A DNA stretch of 64,000 nt from Plazaster borealis (taxonomy: Eukaryota > Echinodermata > Asteroidea > Forcipulatida > Labidiasteridae). Location: positions 15,588,501-15,652,500 of the forward strand of contig CM037459.1 of NCBI GenBank assembly GCA_021014325.1. Direction: 5' to 3'. Position numbers and translations under genes: made by a program. How positions within the stretch are numbered: the first letter of the stretch is position 1; each line of letters starts with the position of its first letter. The notes below the pieces were generated by a model. That model saw only the letters and a program-made list of their open reading frames with translations. It did not search any database and was not told the DNA's origin. Shown here piece by piece: positions 45,443-61,100 of this stretch.

Positions 45443-48400
45443 CTCATCACTCATGAAAGGGAAGGTTTTACACACTCATCACTCATAAAAGGGAAGGTTT
45501 TGCACACTCATCACTCATGAAAGGGAAAGTTTTGCACACTCATCACTCATGAAAGGGAAGGTTTTGCACACTCATCATTCATGAAAGGAGAGTTTTTGCA
45601 CACTAGACACTCATGAAAAGGAAGGTTTAGCAAAATCATCGCTCATGAAAGGGAAGGTTTCACACACTCATCCCTCTTGAAAGAGAAGGTTTTGCACACT
45701 CATCACTCATGATTGAAAGGTTTTACACACTCATCACTATTAGGGAAGGATTTGCAAACTCCTTACTTATAAAAGAGAAAGTTTTTTTGCACACTCATCA
45801 CTCATGAAAGGGAAAGTTTTGCACACTCATCACTCATGAAAGGGAAGGTTTTGCACACTCATCACTCATGAAAGGGAATGTTTTGCACACTCATCACTCA
45901 TGAAAGGGAAGGTTTTGCACACTCATCATTCATGAAAGGGGAGTTTTTGCACACTAGTCACTCATGAAAAGGAAAGTTTGGCACACTCATCACTCATGAA
46001 AGGGAAGGTTTTACAGACTCATCACTCATGAAAGGGAAGGTTTCAAACACTCATCACTCATGAAAGGGAAGGTTTTACAGTCTCATCACTTATGAAAGGG
46101 AAGGTTAAACACACCCATCACTCATGAAAGGGAAGTTTTGCATACTCATCGCTCATGAAAGGGGAGTTTTTGCACACTCATCACTCATGAAAGGGAAGGT
46201 TTTGCACACTCATCATTCATGAAAGGGGAGTTTTTGCACACTAGACACTCATGAAAAGGAAGGTTTAGCAAACTCATCGCTCATGAAATGGAAGGTCTCA
46301 CACACTCATCACTCTTGAAAGGGAAGGTTTTACACACTCATCACTCATGATTGAAAGGTTTTACACACTCATCACTATTAGGGAAGGATTTGCAAACTCC
46401 TTACTCATAAAAGGGAAAGTTTTTTGCACACTCATCACTCATGAAAGGGAAAGTTTTGCACACTCATCACTCATGAAAGGGGAGTTTTTGCACACTCATC
46501 ACTCATGAAAAGGAAGGTTTTGCAGACTCATCGCTCATGAAAGGGGAGTTTTTGCACACTCATCACTCATGAAAGGGAAGGTTTTGCACACTCATCATTC
46601 ATGAAAGGGGAGTTTTTGCACACTAGACACTCATGAAAAGGAAGGTTTAGCAAACTCATCGCTCATGAAATGGAAGGTTTCACACACTCATCACTCTTGA
46701 AAGGAAAGGTTTTACACACTCATCACTCATGATTGAAAGGTTTTACACACTCATCAATATTAGGGAAGGATTTGCAAACTCCTTACTCATGAAAGGGAAA
46801 GTTTTTTGCACACTCATCACTCATGAAAGGGAAAGTTTTGCACACTCATCACTCATGAAAGGGAAGGTTTGGCACACTCATCACTCATGAAAGGGAAGGT
46901 TTCAAACACTCATCACTCATGAAAGGGAAGGTTTTACAGACTCATCACTTATGAAAGGGAAGGTTAAACACACCCATCACTCATGAAAGGGAAGTTTTGC
47001 ATACTCATCGCTCATGAAATGGTAGGTCCTGCATACTCATCACTCATGAAAAGTGTAGGATTTGCACACTCATAACTCATGAAAGGAAAAGGTTTTTGCA
47101 CACTCATCACTCATTAAAGGGTAGGTTTTGCACACTCATCACTCATGAATGGGAAGATTTCACACACTCATCACTCATGAAAGGAAATGATTCACACACT
47201 CATTACAATTGAAAGTGAAAGTTCCACACACTCATCACTGTTGAACAAGGAAAGGTTTTTGACACTCATCACTCATAAAAGGGAAGGTTTAACACACTCA
47301 TGAAAGGGAAGGTTTTGTACACTCATCACTCATGCAAGGCAAGGTTGTGCAGACTCATCATTCATGAAAGGGGAGTTTTTGCACACTAGACACTCATGAA
47401 AAGGAAGGTTTGGCAAACTCATCGCTCATGAAATGGAAGGTTTCACACACTCATCACTCTTGAAAGGGAAGGTTTTAGACACTCATCACTCATGATTGAA
47501 AGGTTTTACACACTCATCGCTATTAGGGAAGGATTTGCAAACTCCTTACTCATGAAAGGGAAAGTTTTTTGCACACTCATCACTCATGAAAGGGAAAGTT
47601 TTGCACACTCATCACTCATGAAAGGGAAGGTTTGGCACACTCATCACTCATGAAAGGGAAGGTTTTGCACACTCATCACTCATGAAAGGGAAGGTTTTGC
47701 ACACTCATCATTCATGAAAGGGGAGTTTTTGCACACTAGTCACTCATGAAAAGGAAAGTTTGGCACACTCATCACTCATGAAAGGGAAGGTTTTACAGAC
47801 TCATCACTCATGAAAGGGAAGGTTTCAAACACTCATCACTCATGAAAGGGAAGGTTTTACAGACTCATCACTTATGAAAGGGAAGGTTAAACACACCCAT
47901 CACTCATGAAAGGGAAGTTTTGCATACTCATCGCTCATGAAAGGGGAGTTTTTGCACACTCATCACTCATGAAAGGGAAGGTTTTGCACACTCATCATTC
48001 ATGAAAGGGGAGTTTTTGCACACTAGACACTCATGAAAAGGAACGTTTAGCAAACTCATCGCTCATGAAATGGAAGGTTTCACACACTCATCACTCTTGA
48101 AAGGGAAGGTTTTACACACTCATCACTCATGATTGAAAGGTTTTACACACTCATCACTATTAGGGAAGGATTTGCAAACTCCTTACTCATAAAAGGGAAA
48201 GTTTTTTGCACACTCATCACTCATGAAAGGGAAAGTTTTGCACACTCATCACTCATGAAAGGGGAGTTTTTGCACACTCATCACTCATGAAAGGGAAGGT
48301 TTTGCAGACTCATCGCTCATGAAAGGGGAGTTTTTGCACACTCATCACTCATGAAAGGGAAGGTTTTACACACTCATCACTCATAAAAGGGAAGGTTTTG

Positions 48401-51240
48401 CACACTCATCACTCATGAAAGGGAAAGTTTTGCACACTCATCACTCATGAAAGGGAAGGTTTTGCACACTCATCATTCATGAAAGGAGAGTTTTTGCACA
48501 CTAGACACTCATGAAAAGGAAGGTTTAGCAAAATCATCGCTCATGAAAGGGAAGGTTTCACACACTCATCCCTCTTGAAAGAGAAGGTTTTGCACACTCA
48601 TCACTCATGATTGAAAGGTTTTACACACTCATCACTATTAGGGAAGGATTTGCAAACTCCTTACTTATAAAAGAGAAAGTTTTTTTGCACACTCATCACT
48701 CATGAAAGGGAAAGTTTTGCACACTCATCACTCATGAAAGGGAAGGTTTTGCACACTCATCACTCATGAAAGGGAATGTTTTGCACACTCATCACTCATG
48801 AAAGGGAAGGTTTTGCACACTCATCATTCATGAAAGGGGAGTTTTTGCACACTAGTCACTCATGAAAAGGAAAGTTTGGCACACTCATCACTCATGAAAG
48901 GGAAGGTTTTACAGACTCATCACTCATGAAAGGGAAGGTTTCAAACACTCATCACTCATGAAAGGGAAGGTTTTACAGTCTCATCACTTATGAAAGGGAA
49001 GGTTAAACACACCCATCACTCATGAAAGGGAAGTTTTGCATACTCATCGCTCATGAAAGGGGAGTTTTGCACACTCATCACTCATGAAAGGGAAGGTTTT
49101 GCACACTCATCATTCATGAAAGGGAGTTTTGCACACTAGACACTCATGAAAAGGAAGGTTTAGCAAACTCATCGCTCATGAAATGGAAGGTCTCACACAC
49201 TCATCACTCTTGAAAGGGAAGGTTTTACACACTCATCACTCATGATTGAAAGGTTTTACACACTCATCACTATTAGGGAAGGATTTGCAAACTCCTTACT
49301 CATAAAAGGGAAAGTTTTTTGCACACTCATCACTCATGAAAGGGAAAGTTTTGCACACTCATCACTCATGAAAGGGGAGTTTTTGCACACTCATCACTCA
49401 TGAAAAGGAAGGTTTTGCAGACTCATCGCTCATGAAAGGGGAGTTTTTGCACACTCATCACTCATGAAAGGGAAGGTTTTGCACACTCATCATTCATGAA
49501 AGGGGAGTTTTTGCACACTAGACACTCATGAAAAGGAAGGTTTAGCAAACTCATCGCTCATGAAATGGAAGGTTTCACACACTCATCACTCTTGAAAGGA
49601 AAGGTTTTACACACTCATCACTCATGATTGAAAGGTTTTACACACTCATCAATATTAGGGAAGGATTTGCAAACTCCTTACTCATGAAAGGGAAAGTTTT
49701 TTGCACACTCATCACTCATGAAAGGGAAAGTTTTGCACACTCATCACTCATGAAAGGGAAGGTTTGGCACACTCATCACTCATGAAAGGAAGGTTTCAAA
49801 CACTCATCACTCATGAAAGGGAAGGTTTTACAGACTCATCACTTATGAAAGGGAAGGTTAAACACACCCATCACTCATGAAAGGGAAGTTTTGCATACTC
49901 ATCGCTCATGAAATGGTAGGTCCTGCATACTCATCACTCATGAAAAGTGTAGGATTTGCACACTCATAACTCATGAAAGGAAAAGGTTTTTGCACACTCA
50001 TCACTCATTAAAGGGTAGGTTTTGCACACTCATCACTCATGAATGGGAAGATTTCACACACTCATCACTCATGAAAGGAAATGATTCACACACTCATTAC
50101 AATTGAAAGTGAAAGTTCCACACACTCATCACTGTTGAACAAGGAAAGGTTTTTGACACTCATCACTCATAAAAGGGAAGGTTTAACACACTCATGAAAG
50201 GGAAGGTTTTGTACACTCATCACTCATGCAAGGCAAGGTTGTGCAGACTCATCATTCATGAAAGGGGAGTTTTTGCACACTAGACACTCATGAAAAGGAA
50301 GGTTTGGCAAACTCATCGCTCATGAAATGGAAGGTTTCACACACTCATCACTCTTGAAAGGGAAGGTTTTAGACACTCATCACTCATGATTGAAAGGTTT
50401 TACACACTCATCGCTATTAGGGAAGGATTTGCAAACTCCTTACTCATGAAAGGGAAAGTTTTTTGCACACTCATCACTCATGAAAGGGAAAGTTTTGCAC
50501 ACTCATCACTCATGAAAGGGAAGGTTTGGCACACTCATCACTCATGAAAGGGAAGGTTTTGCACACTCATCACTCATGAAAGGGAAGGTTTTGCACACTC
50601 ATCATTCATGAAAGGGGAGTTTTTGCACACTAGTCACTCATGAAAAGGAAAGTTTGGCACACTCATCACTCATGAAAGGGAAGGTTTTACAGACTCATCA
50701 CTCATGAAAGGGAAGGTTTCAAACACTCATCACTCATGAAAGGGAAGGTTTTACAGACTCATCACTTATGAAAGGGAAGGTTAAACACACCCATCACTCA
50801 TGAAAGGGAAGTTTTGCATACTCATCGCTCATGAAAGGGGAGTTTTTGCACACTCATCACTCATGAAAGGGAAGGTTTTGCACACTCATCATTCATGAAA
50901 GGGGAGTTTTTGCACACTAGACACTCATGAAAAGGAACGTTTAGCAAACTCATCGCTCATGAAATGGAAGGTTTCACACACTCATCACTCTTGAAAGGGA
51001 AGGTTTTACACACTCATCACTCATGATTGAAAGGTTTTACACACTCATCACTATTAGGGAAGGATTTGCAAACTCCTTACTCATAAAAGGGAAAGTTTTT
51101 TGCACACTCATCACTCATGAAAGGGAAAGTTTTGCACACTCATCACTCATGAAAGGGGAGTTTTTGCACACTCATCACTCATGAAAGGGAAGGTTTTGCA
51201 GACTCATCGCTCATGAAAGGGGAGTTTTTGCACACTCATC
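45443..51240 (+). repeat. 2.9-kb tandem duplication inside the satellite
   Basis: Copy 1 about 45443-48340, copy 2 about 48341-51240. Rare private variants recur at one offset: TCCCTCTTGAAAGAG at 45671 and 48569 (2898), ACAGTCTCATCACTT at 46078 and 48976 (2898), CAAGGCAAGG at 47335 and 50229 (2894). The 4-bp change in offset is explained by missing bases near 49067-49135. Confidence 0.88.
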
Positions 51241-53944
51241 ACTCATGAAAGGGAAGGTTTTGCACACTCATCATTCATGAAAGGGGAGTTTTTGCACACT
51301 AGACACTCATGAAAAGGAAGGTTTAGCAAACTCATCGCTCATGAAACGGAAGGTTTCACACACTCATCACTCTTGAAAGGAAAGGTTTTACACACTCATC
51401 ACTCATGATTGAAAGGTTTTACACACTCATCACTATTAGGGAAGGATTTGCAAACTCCTTACTCATAAAAGGGAAAGTTTTTTGCACACTCATCACTCAT
51501 GAAAGGGAAAGTTTTGCACACTCATCACTCATGAAAGGGAAGGTTTGGCACACTCATCACTCATGAAAGGGAAGGTTTCAAACACTCATCACTCATGAAA
51601 GGGAAGGTTTTACAGACTCATCACTTATGAAAGGGAAGGTTAAACACACCCATCACTCATGAAAGGGAAGTTTTGCATACTCATCACTCATGATTTGGTA
51701 GGTTCTGCCTACTCATCACTCATGAAATGGTAGGATTTGTACACTCATAACTAATGAAAGGAAAAGGTTTTTGCACACTCATCACTCATTAAAGGGTAGG
51801 TTTTGCACACTCATCACTCATGAATTGGTAGGTTTTGCACAATCATCATTCATAAAAGGAAAGGTTTTTACACCCTCATCACTCATGAATGGGAAGATTT
51901 CACACACTCATCACTCATGAAAGGAAAGGATTCACACACTCATTACTATTGAAAGTGAAAGTTCCACACATGCATCACTGTTGAACAAGGAAAGGATTTG
52001 GACACTCATCACTCATGAACGGGAAGGTTTTACACACTCATCACTAATAGGGAAAGATTTGCACACTCCTTACTCATAAAAGGGAAAGTTTTTTGAACAT
52101 TCATCACTCATGAAAGGGAAAGTTTTGCACACTCATCATTCATGAAAGGGGAGTTTTTGCACACTCATCATTCATGAAAGGGGAGTTTTTGCACACTAGA
52201 AACTCATGAAAAGGAAGGTTTAGCAAACTCATCGCTCATGAAAGGGAAGGTTTTGCACACTAATCACTCATGAAAGGGAAAGTTTTGCACACTCATCACT
52301 ATTAGGGAAGGATTTGCAAACTCCTTACTCATAAAAGAGAAAGTCTTTTGCACACTCATCACTCATGAAAGGGAAAGTTTTGCACACTCATCACTCATGA
52401 AAGGGAAGGTTTTGCACACTCATCACTCATGAAAGGGAAAGTTTTGCACACTCATCACTCATGAAAGGGAAGGTTTTGCACACTCATCATTCATGAAAGG
52501 GGAGTTTTTGCACACTAGTCAGTCATGAAAAGGAAAGTTTGGCACACTCATCACTCATGAAAGGGAAGGTTTTACAGACTCATCACTCATGAAAGGGAAG
52601 GTTTCAAACACTCATCACTCATGAAAGGGAAGGTTTTACAGACTCATCACTTATGAAAGGGAAGGTTAAACACACCCATCACTCATGAAAGGGAAGTTTT
52701 GCATACTCATCGCTCATGAAATGGTAGGTCCTGCATACTCATCACTCATGAAAAGTGTAGGATTTGCACACTCATAACTCATGAAAGGAAAAGGTTTTTG
52801 CACACTCATCACTCATTAAAGGGTAGGTTTTGCACACTCATCACTCATGAATGGAAGATTTCACACACTCATCACTCATGAAAGGAAATGATTCACACAC
52901 TCATTACAATTGAAAGTGAAAGTTCCACACACTCATCACTGTTGAACAAGGAAAGGTTTTGGACACTCATCACTCATGAAAGGGAAGGTTTAACACACTC
53001 ATGAAAGGGAAGGTTTTGTACACTCATCACTCATGAAAGGGAAGGTTGTGCAGACTCATCATTCATGAAAGGGGAGTTTTTGCACACTAGACACTCATGA
53101 AAAGGAAGGTTTGGCAAACTCATCGCTCATGAAATGGAAGGTTTCACACACTCATCACTCTTGAAAGGGAAGGTTTTACACACTCATCACTCATGATTGA
53201 AAGGTTTTACACACTCATCGCTATTAGGGAAGGATTTGCAAACTCCTTACTCATGAAAGGGAAAGTTTTTTGCACACTCATCACTCATGAAAGGGAAAGT
53301 TTTGCACACTCATCACTCATGAAAGGGAAGGTTTGGCACACTCATCACTCATGAAAGGGAAGGTTTTAAACACTCATCACTGATGAAAGGGAAGGTTTTA
53401 CAGACTCATCACTTATGAAAGGGAAGGTTAAACACACCCATCACTCATGAAAGGGACGTTTTGCATACTCATCACTCATGATTTGGTAGGTTCTGCCTAC
53501 TCATCACTCATGAAATGGTAGGATTTGCACACTCATAACTAATGAAAGGAAAAGGTTTTTGCACACTCATCACTCATTAAAGGGTAGGTTTTGCACATTC
53601 ATCACTCATGAATTGGTAGGTTTTGCACAATCATCATTCATAAAAGGAAAGGTTTTTACACCCTCATCACTCATGAATGGGAAGATTTCACACACTCATT
53701 ACTATTGAAAGTGAAAGTTCCACACATGCATCACTGTTGAACAAGGAAAGGTTTTGGACACTCATCACTCATGAAAGGGAAGGTTTTACACACTCATCAC
53801 TAATAGGGAAAGATTTGCACACTCCTTACTCATAAAAGGGAAAGTTTTTTGAACATTCATCACTCATGAAAGGGAAAGTTTTGCACACTCATCATTCATG
53901 AAAGGGGAGTTTTTGCACACTCGTCATTCATGAAAGGGGAGTTT

Positions 53945-56900
53945 TTGCACACTAGAAACTCATGAAAAGGAAGGTTTAGCAAACTCATCGCTCATGAAAG
54001 GGAAGGTTTTGCACATTAATCACTAATGAAAGGGAAAGTTTTGCACACTCATGAAATGAAAGGGAAAGTTTTGCACACTCATCATTCATGAAAGGGGAGT
54101 TTTTGCACACTAGACACTCATGAAAAGGAAGGTTTAGCAAACTCATCGCTCATGAAAGGGAAGGTTTCACAACCTCATCACTCTTGAAAGGGAAGGTTTT
54201 GCACACGCATCACTCATGATTGAAAGGTTTTACACACTCATCACTATTAGGGAAGGATTTGCATTTCCTTACTCATAAAAGGGAAAGTTTTTTGCACACT
54301 CATCACTCATGAAAGGGAAAGTTTTGCACACTCATCCCTCATGAAAGGGAAGGTTTTGCACACTCATCATTCATGAAAGGGAAAGTTTTGCACACTCATT
54401 ATCATGAAAGGGAAAGTTTTGCACACTCATCACTCATGAAAGGGAAGGTTTTGCACACTCATCACTCATGAAAGGGAAGGTTTCAAACACTCATCACTCA
54501 TGAAAGGGAAGGTTTCAAACACTCATCACTGATGAAAGGGAAGGTTAAATACACCCATCACTCATGAAAGGGAAGTTTTGCATACTCATCACTCATGATT
54601 TGGTAGGTACTGCCTACTCATCACTCATGAAATGGTAGGATTTGCACACTCATAACTAATGAAAGGAAAAGGTTTTTGCACACTCATCACTCATTAAAGG
54701 GTAGGTTTTGCACACTCATCACTCATGAATTGGTAGATTTTGCACAATCATCATTCATAAAAGGAAATATTTTGCACCCTCATCACTCATGAATGGGAAG
54801 ATTTCACACACTCATCACTCATGAAAAGAAAGGATTCACACACTCATTACTATTGAAAGTGAAAGTTCCACACATTCATCACTGTTAAACAAGGAAAGGT
54901 TTTGGACACTCATCACTCTTGAACAAGTAAGGTTTTGCACACTCATCACTCATGAAAAGAAAGGTGTAACACACTCATGAAAGGGAAGGTTTTGCACACT
55001 CATCACTCATGACATGGTAGGTTTTGCACAGATATCATTCATAAAAGGGAAGGTTTAACACCCGCATCACTCATGAAAAGGAAAGGTTGTTGCACACTCA
55101 TCACTCATGAAAGGAAAGGATTCACACACTCATTACTACTGAGGGGGAAGGTTCCACACAATCATCATTCGTAAAAAGAAAGGTTTTGCACACTCATCAC
55201 TCATGAAAGGGAAGGTTTTACACACTCATGAAAGGGGAGGTTTTGTACACTCATCCCCCGTGAAAGGGAAGGTTGTGCGGACTCATCACTCATGAAAAGG
55301 AAGTTTTGCATACTCATAACTCATAAAAGGGAAGGTTTCACACACTCATCACTACTAAAAGGGATGGTCTTTCACACTCATCACTCTTGAAAGGGAAAAC
55401 ATTTACACACTCATCAATCATGAACGGGAATGTTTTTTACACTCTTTACTCATGAAATTGTAGGTTTCACACACTCATCGCTCATGAAAGGGAAGGTTTC
55501 AGACACTCATCACTTATTAAAAGGAAGGTTTTGCACACTCATCACCCATGAGTGGAAATGATTCACACACTCATCACTCATGAAGGGGAAGGTTTTGCAC
55601 ACTCACCACTCATGATTGAAAGATTTTACACACTCATCACTCATGAAAGGGAAGGATTTGCACACTCATCACTCATGAAAGGGAAAGTTTAGCAAACTCA
55701 TCGCTCATGAAAGGGAAGGTTTTGCACACTCATCACTCATGAAAGGGAAAGTTTTGTACACTCATCACTCATGAAAGGGAAAGTTTTGTACACTCATCAC
55801 TTATGGAAGGGAAGGTTTTGCACACTCATCATTCATGAAAGGGGAGGTTTTGCACACTCATCCCCCGTGAAAGGGAAGGTTGTGCGGACTCATCACTCAT
55901 GAAAAGGAAGGTTTGGCAGACTCATCACCCACGAAAGAGAAGGTTTCACACACTCATCACTGATGAAAGGGAAGTTTTGCATACTCAACACTCATGAAAT
56001 GGTAGGTCCTGCATACTCATCACTCATGAAAAGTGTAGGATTTGCACACTCATAACTCATGAAAGGAAAAGGTTTTTGCACACTAGAAACTCATGAAAAG
56101 GAAGGTTTAGCAAACTCATCGCTCATGAAAGGGAAGGTTTTGCACACTAATCACTAATGAAAGGGAAAGTTTTGCAAACTCATCACTCATGAAAGGGAAG
56201 GTTTTGCACACTCATCATTCATGAAAGGGGAGTTTTTGCACACTAGACACTCATGAAAAGGAAGGTTTAGCAAACTCATCGCTCATGAAAGGGAAGGTTT
56301 CACAACCTCATCACTCTTGAAAGGGAAGGTTTTGCACACGCATCACTCATGATTGAAAGGTTTTACACACTCATCACTATTAGGGAAGGATTTGCATTTC
56401 CTTACTCATAAAAGGGAAAGTTTTTTGCACACTCATCACTCATGAAAGGGAAAGTTTTCCACACTCATCCCTCATGAAAGGGAAGGTTTTGCACACTCAT
56501 CATTCATGAAAGGGAAAGTTTTGCACACTCATCACTCATGAAAGGGAAAGTTTTGCACACTCATCACTCATGAAAGGGAAGGTTTTGCACACTCATCACT
56601 CATGAAAGGGAAGGTTTCAAACACTCATCACTCATGAAAGGGAAGGTTTCAAACACTCATCACTGATGAAAGGGAAGGTTAATTACACCCATCACTCATG
56701 AAAGGGAAGTTTTGCATACTCATCACTCATGATTTGGTAGGTACTGCCTACTCATCACTCATGAAATGGTAGGATTTGCACACTCATAACTAATGAAAGG
56801 AAAAGGTTTTTGCACACTCATCACTCATTAAAGGGTAGGTTTTGCACACTCATCACTCATGAATTGGTAGATTTTGCACAATCATCATTCATAAAAGGAA

Positions 56901-58125
56901 ATGTTTTGCACCCTCATCACTCATGAATGGGAAGATTTCACACACTCATCACTCATGAAAAGAAAGGATTCACACACTCATTACTATTGAAAGTGAAAGT
57001 TCCACACATTCATCACTGTTAAACAAGGAAAGGTTTTGGACACTCATCACTCTTGAACAAGTAAGGTTTTGCACACTCATCACTCATGAAAAGAAAGGTG
57101 TAACACACTCATGAAAGGGAAGGTTTTGCACACTCATCACTCATGACATGGTAGGTTTTGCACAGATATCATTCATAAAAGGGAAGGTTTAACACCCGCA
57201 TCACTCATGAAAGGGAAAGGTTGTTGCACACTCATCACTCATGAAAGGAAAGGATTCACACACTCATTACTACTGAGGGGGAAGGTTCCACACAATCATC
57301 ATTCGTAAAAAGAAAGGTTTTGCACACTCATCACTCATGAAAGGGAAGGTTTTACACACTCATGAAAGGGGAGGTTTTGTACACTCATCCCCCGTGAAAG
57401 GGAAGGTTGTGCGGACTCATCACTCATGAAAAGGAAGTTTTGCATACTCATAACTCATAAAAGGGAAGGTTTCACACACTCATCACTACTAAAAGGGATG
57501 GTCTTTCACACTCATCACTCTTGAAAGGGAAAACATTTACACACTCATCAATCATGAACGGGAATGTTTTTTACACTCTTTACTCATGAAATTGTAGGTT
57601 TCACACACTCATCGCTCATGAAAGGGAAGGTTTCAGACACTCATCACTTATTAAAAGGAAGGTTTTGCACACTCATCACCCATGAGTGGAAATGATTCAC
57701 ACACTCATCACTCATGAAGGGGAAGGTTTTGCACACTCACCACTCATGATTGAAAGATTTTACACACTCATCACTCATGAAAGGGAAGGATTTGCACACT
57801 CATCACTCATGAAAGGGAAAGTTTTGTACACTCATCACTCATGAAAGGGAAAGTTTTGTACACTCATCACTTATGGAAGGGAAGGTTTTGCACACTCATC
57901 ATTCATGAAAGGGGAGGTTTTGCACACTCATCCCCCGTGAAAGGGAAGGTTGTGCGGACTCATCACTCATGAAAAGGAAGGTTTGGCAGACTCATCACCC
58001 ACGAAAGAGAAGGTTTCACACACTCATCACTGATGAAAGGGAAGTTTTGCATACTCAACACTCATGAAATGGTAGGTCCTGCATACTCATCACTCATGAA
58101 AAGTGTAGGATTTGCACACTCATCA
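53945..58125 (+). repeat. 2.13-kb tandem duplication with a two-monomer loss
   Basis: Copy 1 about 53945-56076, copy 2 about 56077-58125. GCATTTCCTTACTC lies at 54261 and 56394 (2133 apart), GAACAAGTAAGG at 54921 and 57055 (2134), but ACTCAACACTCATG at 55981 and 58051 (2070). The 64-bp shortfall equals two monomers, present at about 55687-55750 and absent from copy 2. Confidence 0.88.
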
Positions 58126-61100
58126 CTCATGAATGGGAAGATTTCACACACTCATCACTCATGAAAGGAAATGATTCACACACTCATTACAATTGAAAGT
58201 GAAAGTTCCACACACTCATCACTGTTGAACAAGGAAAGGTTTTGGACACTCATCACTCATGAAAGGGAAGGTTTAACACACTCATGAAAGGGAAGGTTTT
58301 GTACACTCATCACTCATGAAAGGGAAGGTTGTGCAGACTCATCACTATAGAAACGGAAGGTTAAGCACACTCATCACTCATGAAAAAAGGTTTTGCATAC
58401 TCATCACTCACGAAATGGTAGGTTTTGCACAGTCATTATTCATAAAAGGGAAGGTTTAACACCCGCATCACTCATGAAAGGAAAAGGTTGTTGCACACTC
58501 ATCACTCGTTAAAGGGTAGGTTTCGCACACTCATCACTCATGAATTGGTAGGTTTTGCACAATCGTCATTCATAAAAGGGAAGGTTTTGCGCCCTCATCA
58601 CTTATGAATGGTAAGATTTCACACACTCATCACTCATGAAAGGAAAGAATTCACACACTCATTACTATTGAGGGGGAAGGTTCCACACAATCATCATTCA
58701 TAAAAGGAAAAGGTTGTGCACACTCATCACTCATGAAAGGGAAGGTTTAACACACTCATGAAAGGGAAGGTTTTGTACACTAATCACTCATGAAAGGGGA
58801 GGTTTTGCACACTCATCCCCCGTGAAAGGGAAGGTTGTGCGGACTCATCACTCATGAAAGGGAAGTTTTGCATACTCATCACTCAAGAAATGGTAGGATT
58901 TGCACACTCATAACTCTTGGAGGGAAATGTTTTTGCAAACTCATCACTCTTGAACGGAATGGTTTCACACACTCATCACTCAATATATGGTAAGTTTAGC
59001 ACACTCATCACTCATAAAAAGGAAGGTTTCACACACTCATCACTCCTGAAAGGGAAGGTTTTTCACACTCATCACTCATGAAAGGGAAAACATTTACACA
59101 CTCATCAATCATGAACGGGAATGTCTTTCACGCTCTTTACTCATGAAATTGTAGGTTTCACACACTCATCACTCAAGAAATGGAAGGTTTTGCATACTCA
59201 GGAAATTGTAGGTTTCGCACACTCATCACTCATGAAAGGGAAGGCTTGCAGAATCATAACTCAAGACAGGGAAGGTTTTGCATACTCATCACTCAGGAAA
59301 TTGTAGGTTTTGCACACTCATCACTCATGAAAGGGAAGGTTTTGCACACTCATCACTCATGATGGAAAGGTTTAACACACTCATCACTCAAGAAAGGGAA
59401 GGTTTTGCATACTCATCACTCAGGAAATTGTAGGTTTCGCACACTCATCATTCATGAAAGGGGAGGTTTTGCACACTAGTCACTCATGAAAAAGAAGGTT
59501 TTGCACACTCATTGCTTACGAAAGGGACGGTTTCACACACTCATCACTGATGAAAGGGAAGGTTTTGCACACTCATCACTCATGATGGAAAGGTTTTACA
59601 CACTCATCACTGTTGAACAAGGAAAGGTTTTGGACACTCATAACTCATGAAAGGAAAAGGTTTTTGCACACTCATCACTCATTAAAGGAAAGGTTTTGCA
59701 CACTCATCACTTATGAATTGGTAGGTTTTGCACAATCATCATTCATAAAAGGGAAGGTTTTGCACCCTCATCACTCATGAATGGGAAGATTTCACACACT
59801 CATCACTCATGAAAGGAAAGGATTCACACATTCATCACTCTTGAACAAGGAAGGTTTTGCACACTCATCACTCATGAAAGGGAAGGTTTAACACACTCAT
59901 GGAAGCGAAGGTTTTGCACACTCATCACTCATGAAAGTGAACGTTTTGCACACTTATCACTCTTGAAAGGGAAGGTTCCACACACTCATCACTCTTGAAC
60001 AAGGAAGGTTTTGCACACTAATCACTCATGAAAGGGAAGGTTTAACACACTCATGAAAGGGAAGGTTTGCACACTCATCACTCATAGAAAGGGATAGTTG
60101 TGCAGACTCATCACTTATGAAAGGGAAGGCTAAGCACACTCATTACTCATAAAAGGGAAGTATTGCATACGCATCACTCATGAAATGGTAGGTTTTGCAT
60201 ACTCATCACTGATGAAAGGGAAGGTTTTGCACACTCATCACTCATGATGGAAAGGTTTACACACTCATCACTCATGAAAGGGAAGGTTTCACACACTCAT
60301 CACTCTTGAAAGGAAAGGTTTCACACACTCATCACTCATGAAATGGTAGGTTTTGCACAGTCATCATTCGTAAAAGGAAAGATTTAACACCCGCATCACT
60401 CATGAAAGGAAAAGGTTGTTGCACACTCATCACTCATTAAAGGGTAGGTTTTGCACACTCATCATCATGAAATGGTAGGATTTGCACAATCATCATTCAT
60501 AAAAGGGAAGGTTTTGCACCCTCATCACTCATGAATGGTAAGATTTCACACACTCATCACTCATTCAAGGAAAGGATTCACACATTCATTACTATTGAGG
60601 GGGAAGGTTCCACACACTCTTCACTCGTGAACAAGGAAAGGTTTTGCACACTTATCAGTCATTAAAGGGAAGGTTTAACACACTCATGAAAGGGGAGGTT
60701 TTGCACACTCATCACTCATGAAAGGAACGGTTTAACACACTCGTGAAAGGGAAGGTTTTGCACACTTATCACTCATAGAAAGGGAAGGTTTTGCACTTTT
60801 ATCACTCATGAAAGGAAGATTTTGCACACTCATCACTCATGAAAGGGAAGGTTTAACACACCCATGAAAGGGAAGGTTTTGCACACTCATCACTCATGAA
60901 AAGGAAGGTTTTGCACATTCATCCCTCATGAAAGGTAAGGTTTAACACACTCATGAAAGGGAAGGTTTTGCACACTCATATCTCATAAAAAGGGAAGGTT
61001 TTGAACTTTCATCACTCATGAAAGGAAGATTTTGCCAATCATCACTCATGAAGGGGAAGGTTTCACACACTCATCACGCATGAAAGGGAAGGTTTTGCAC

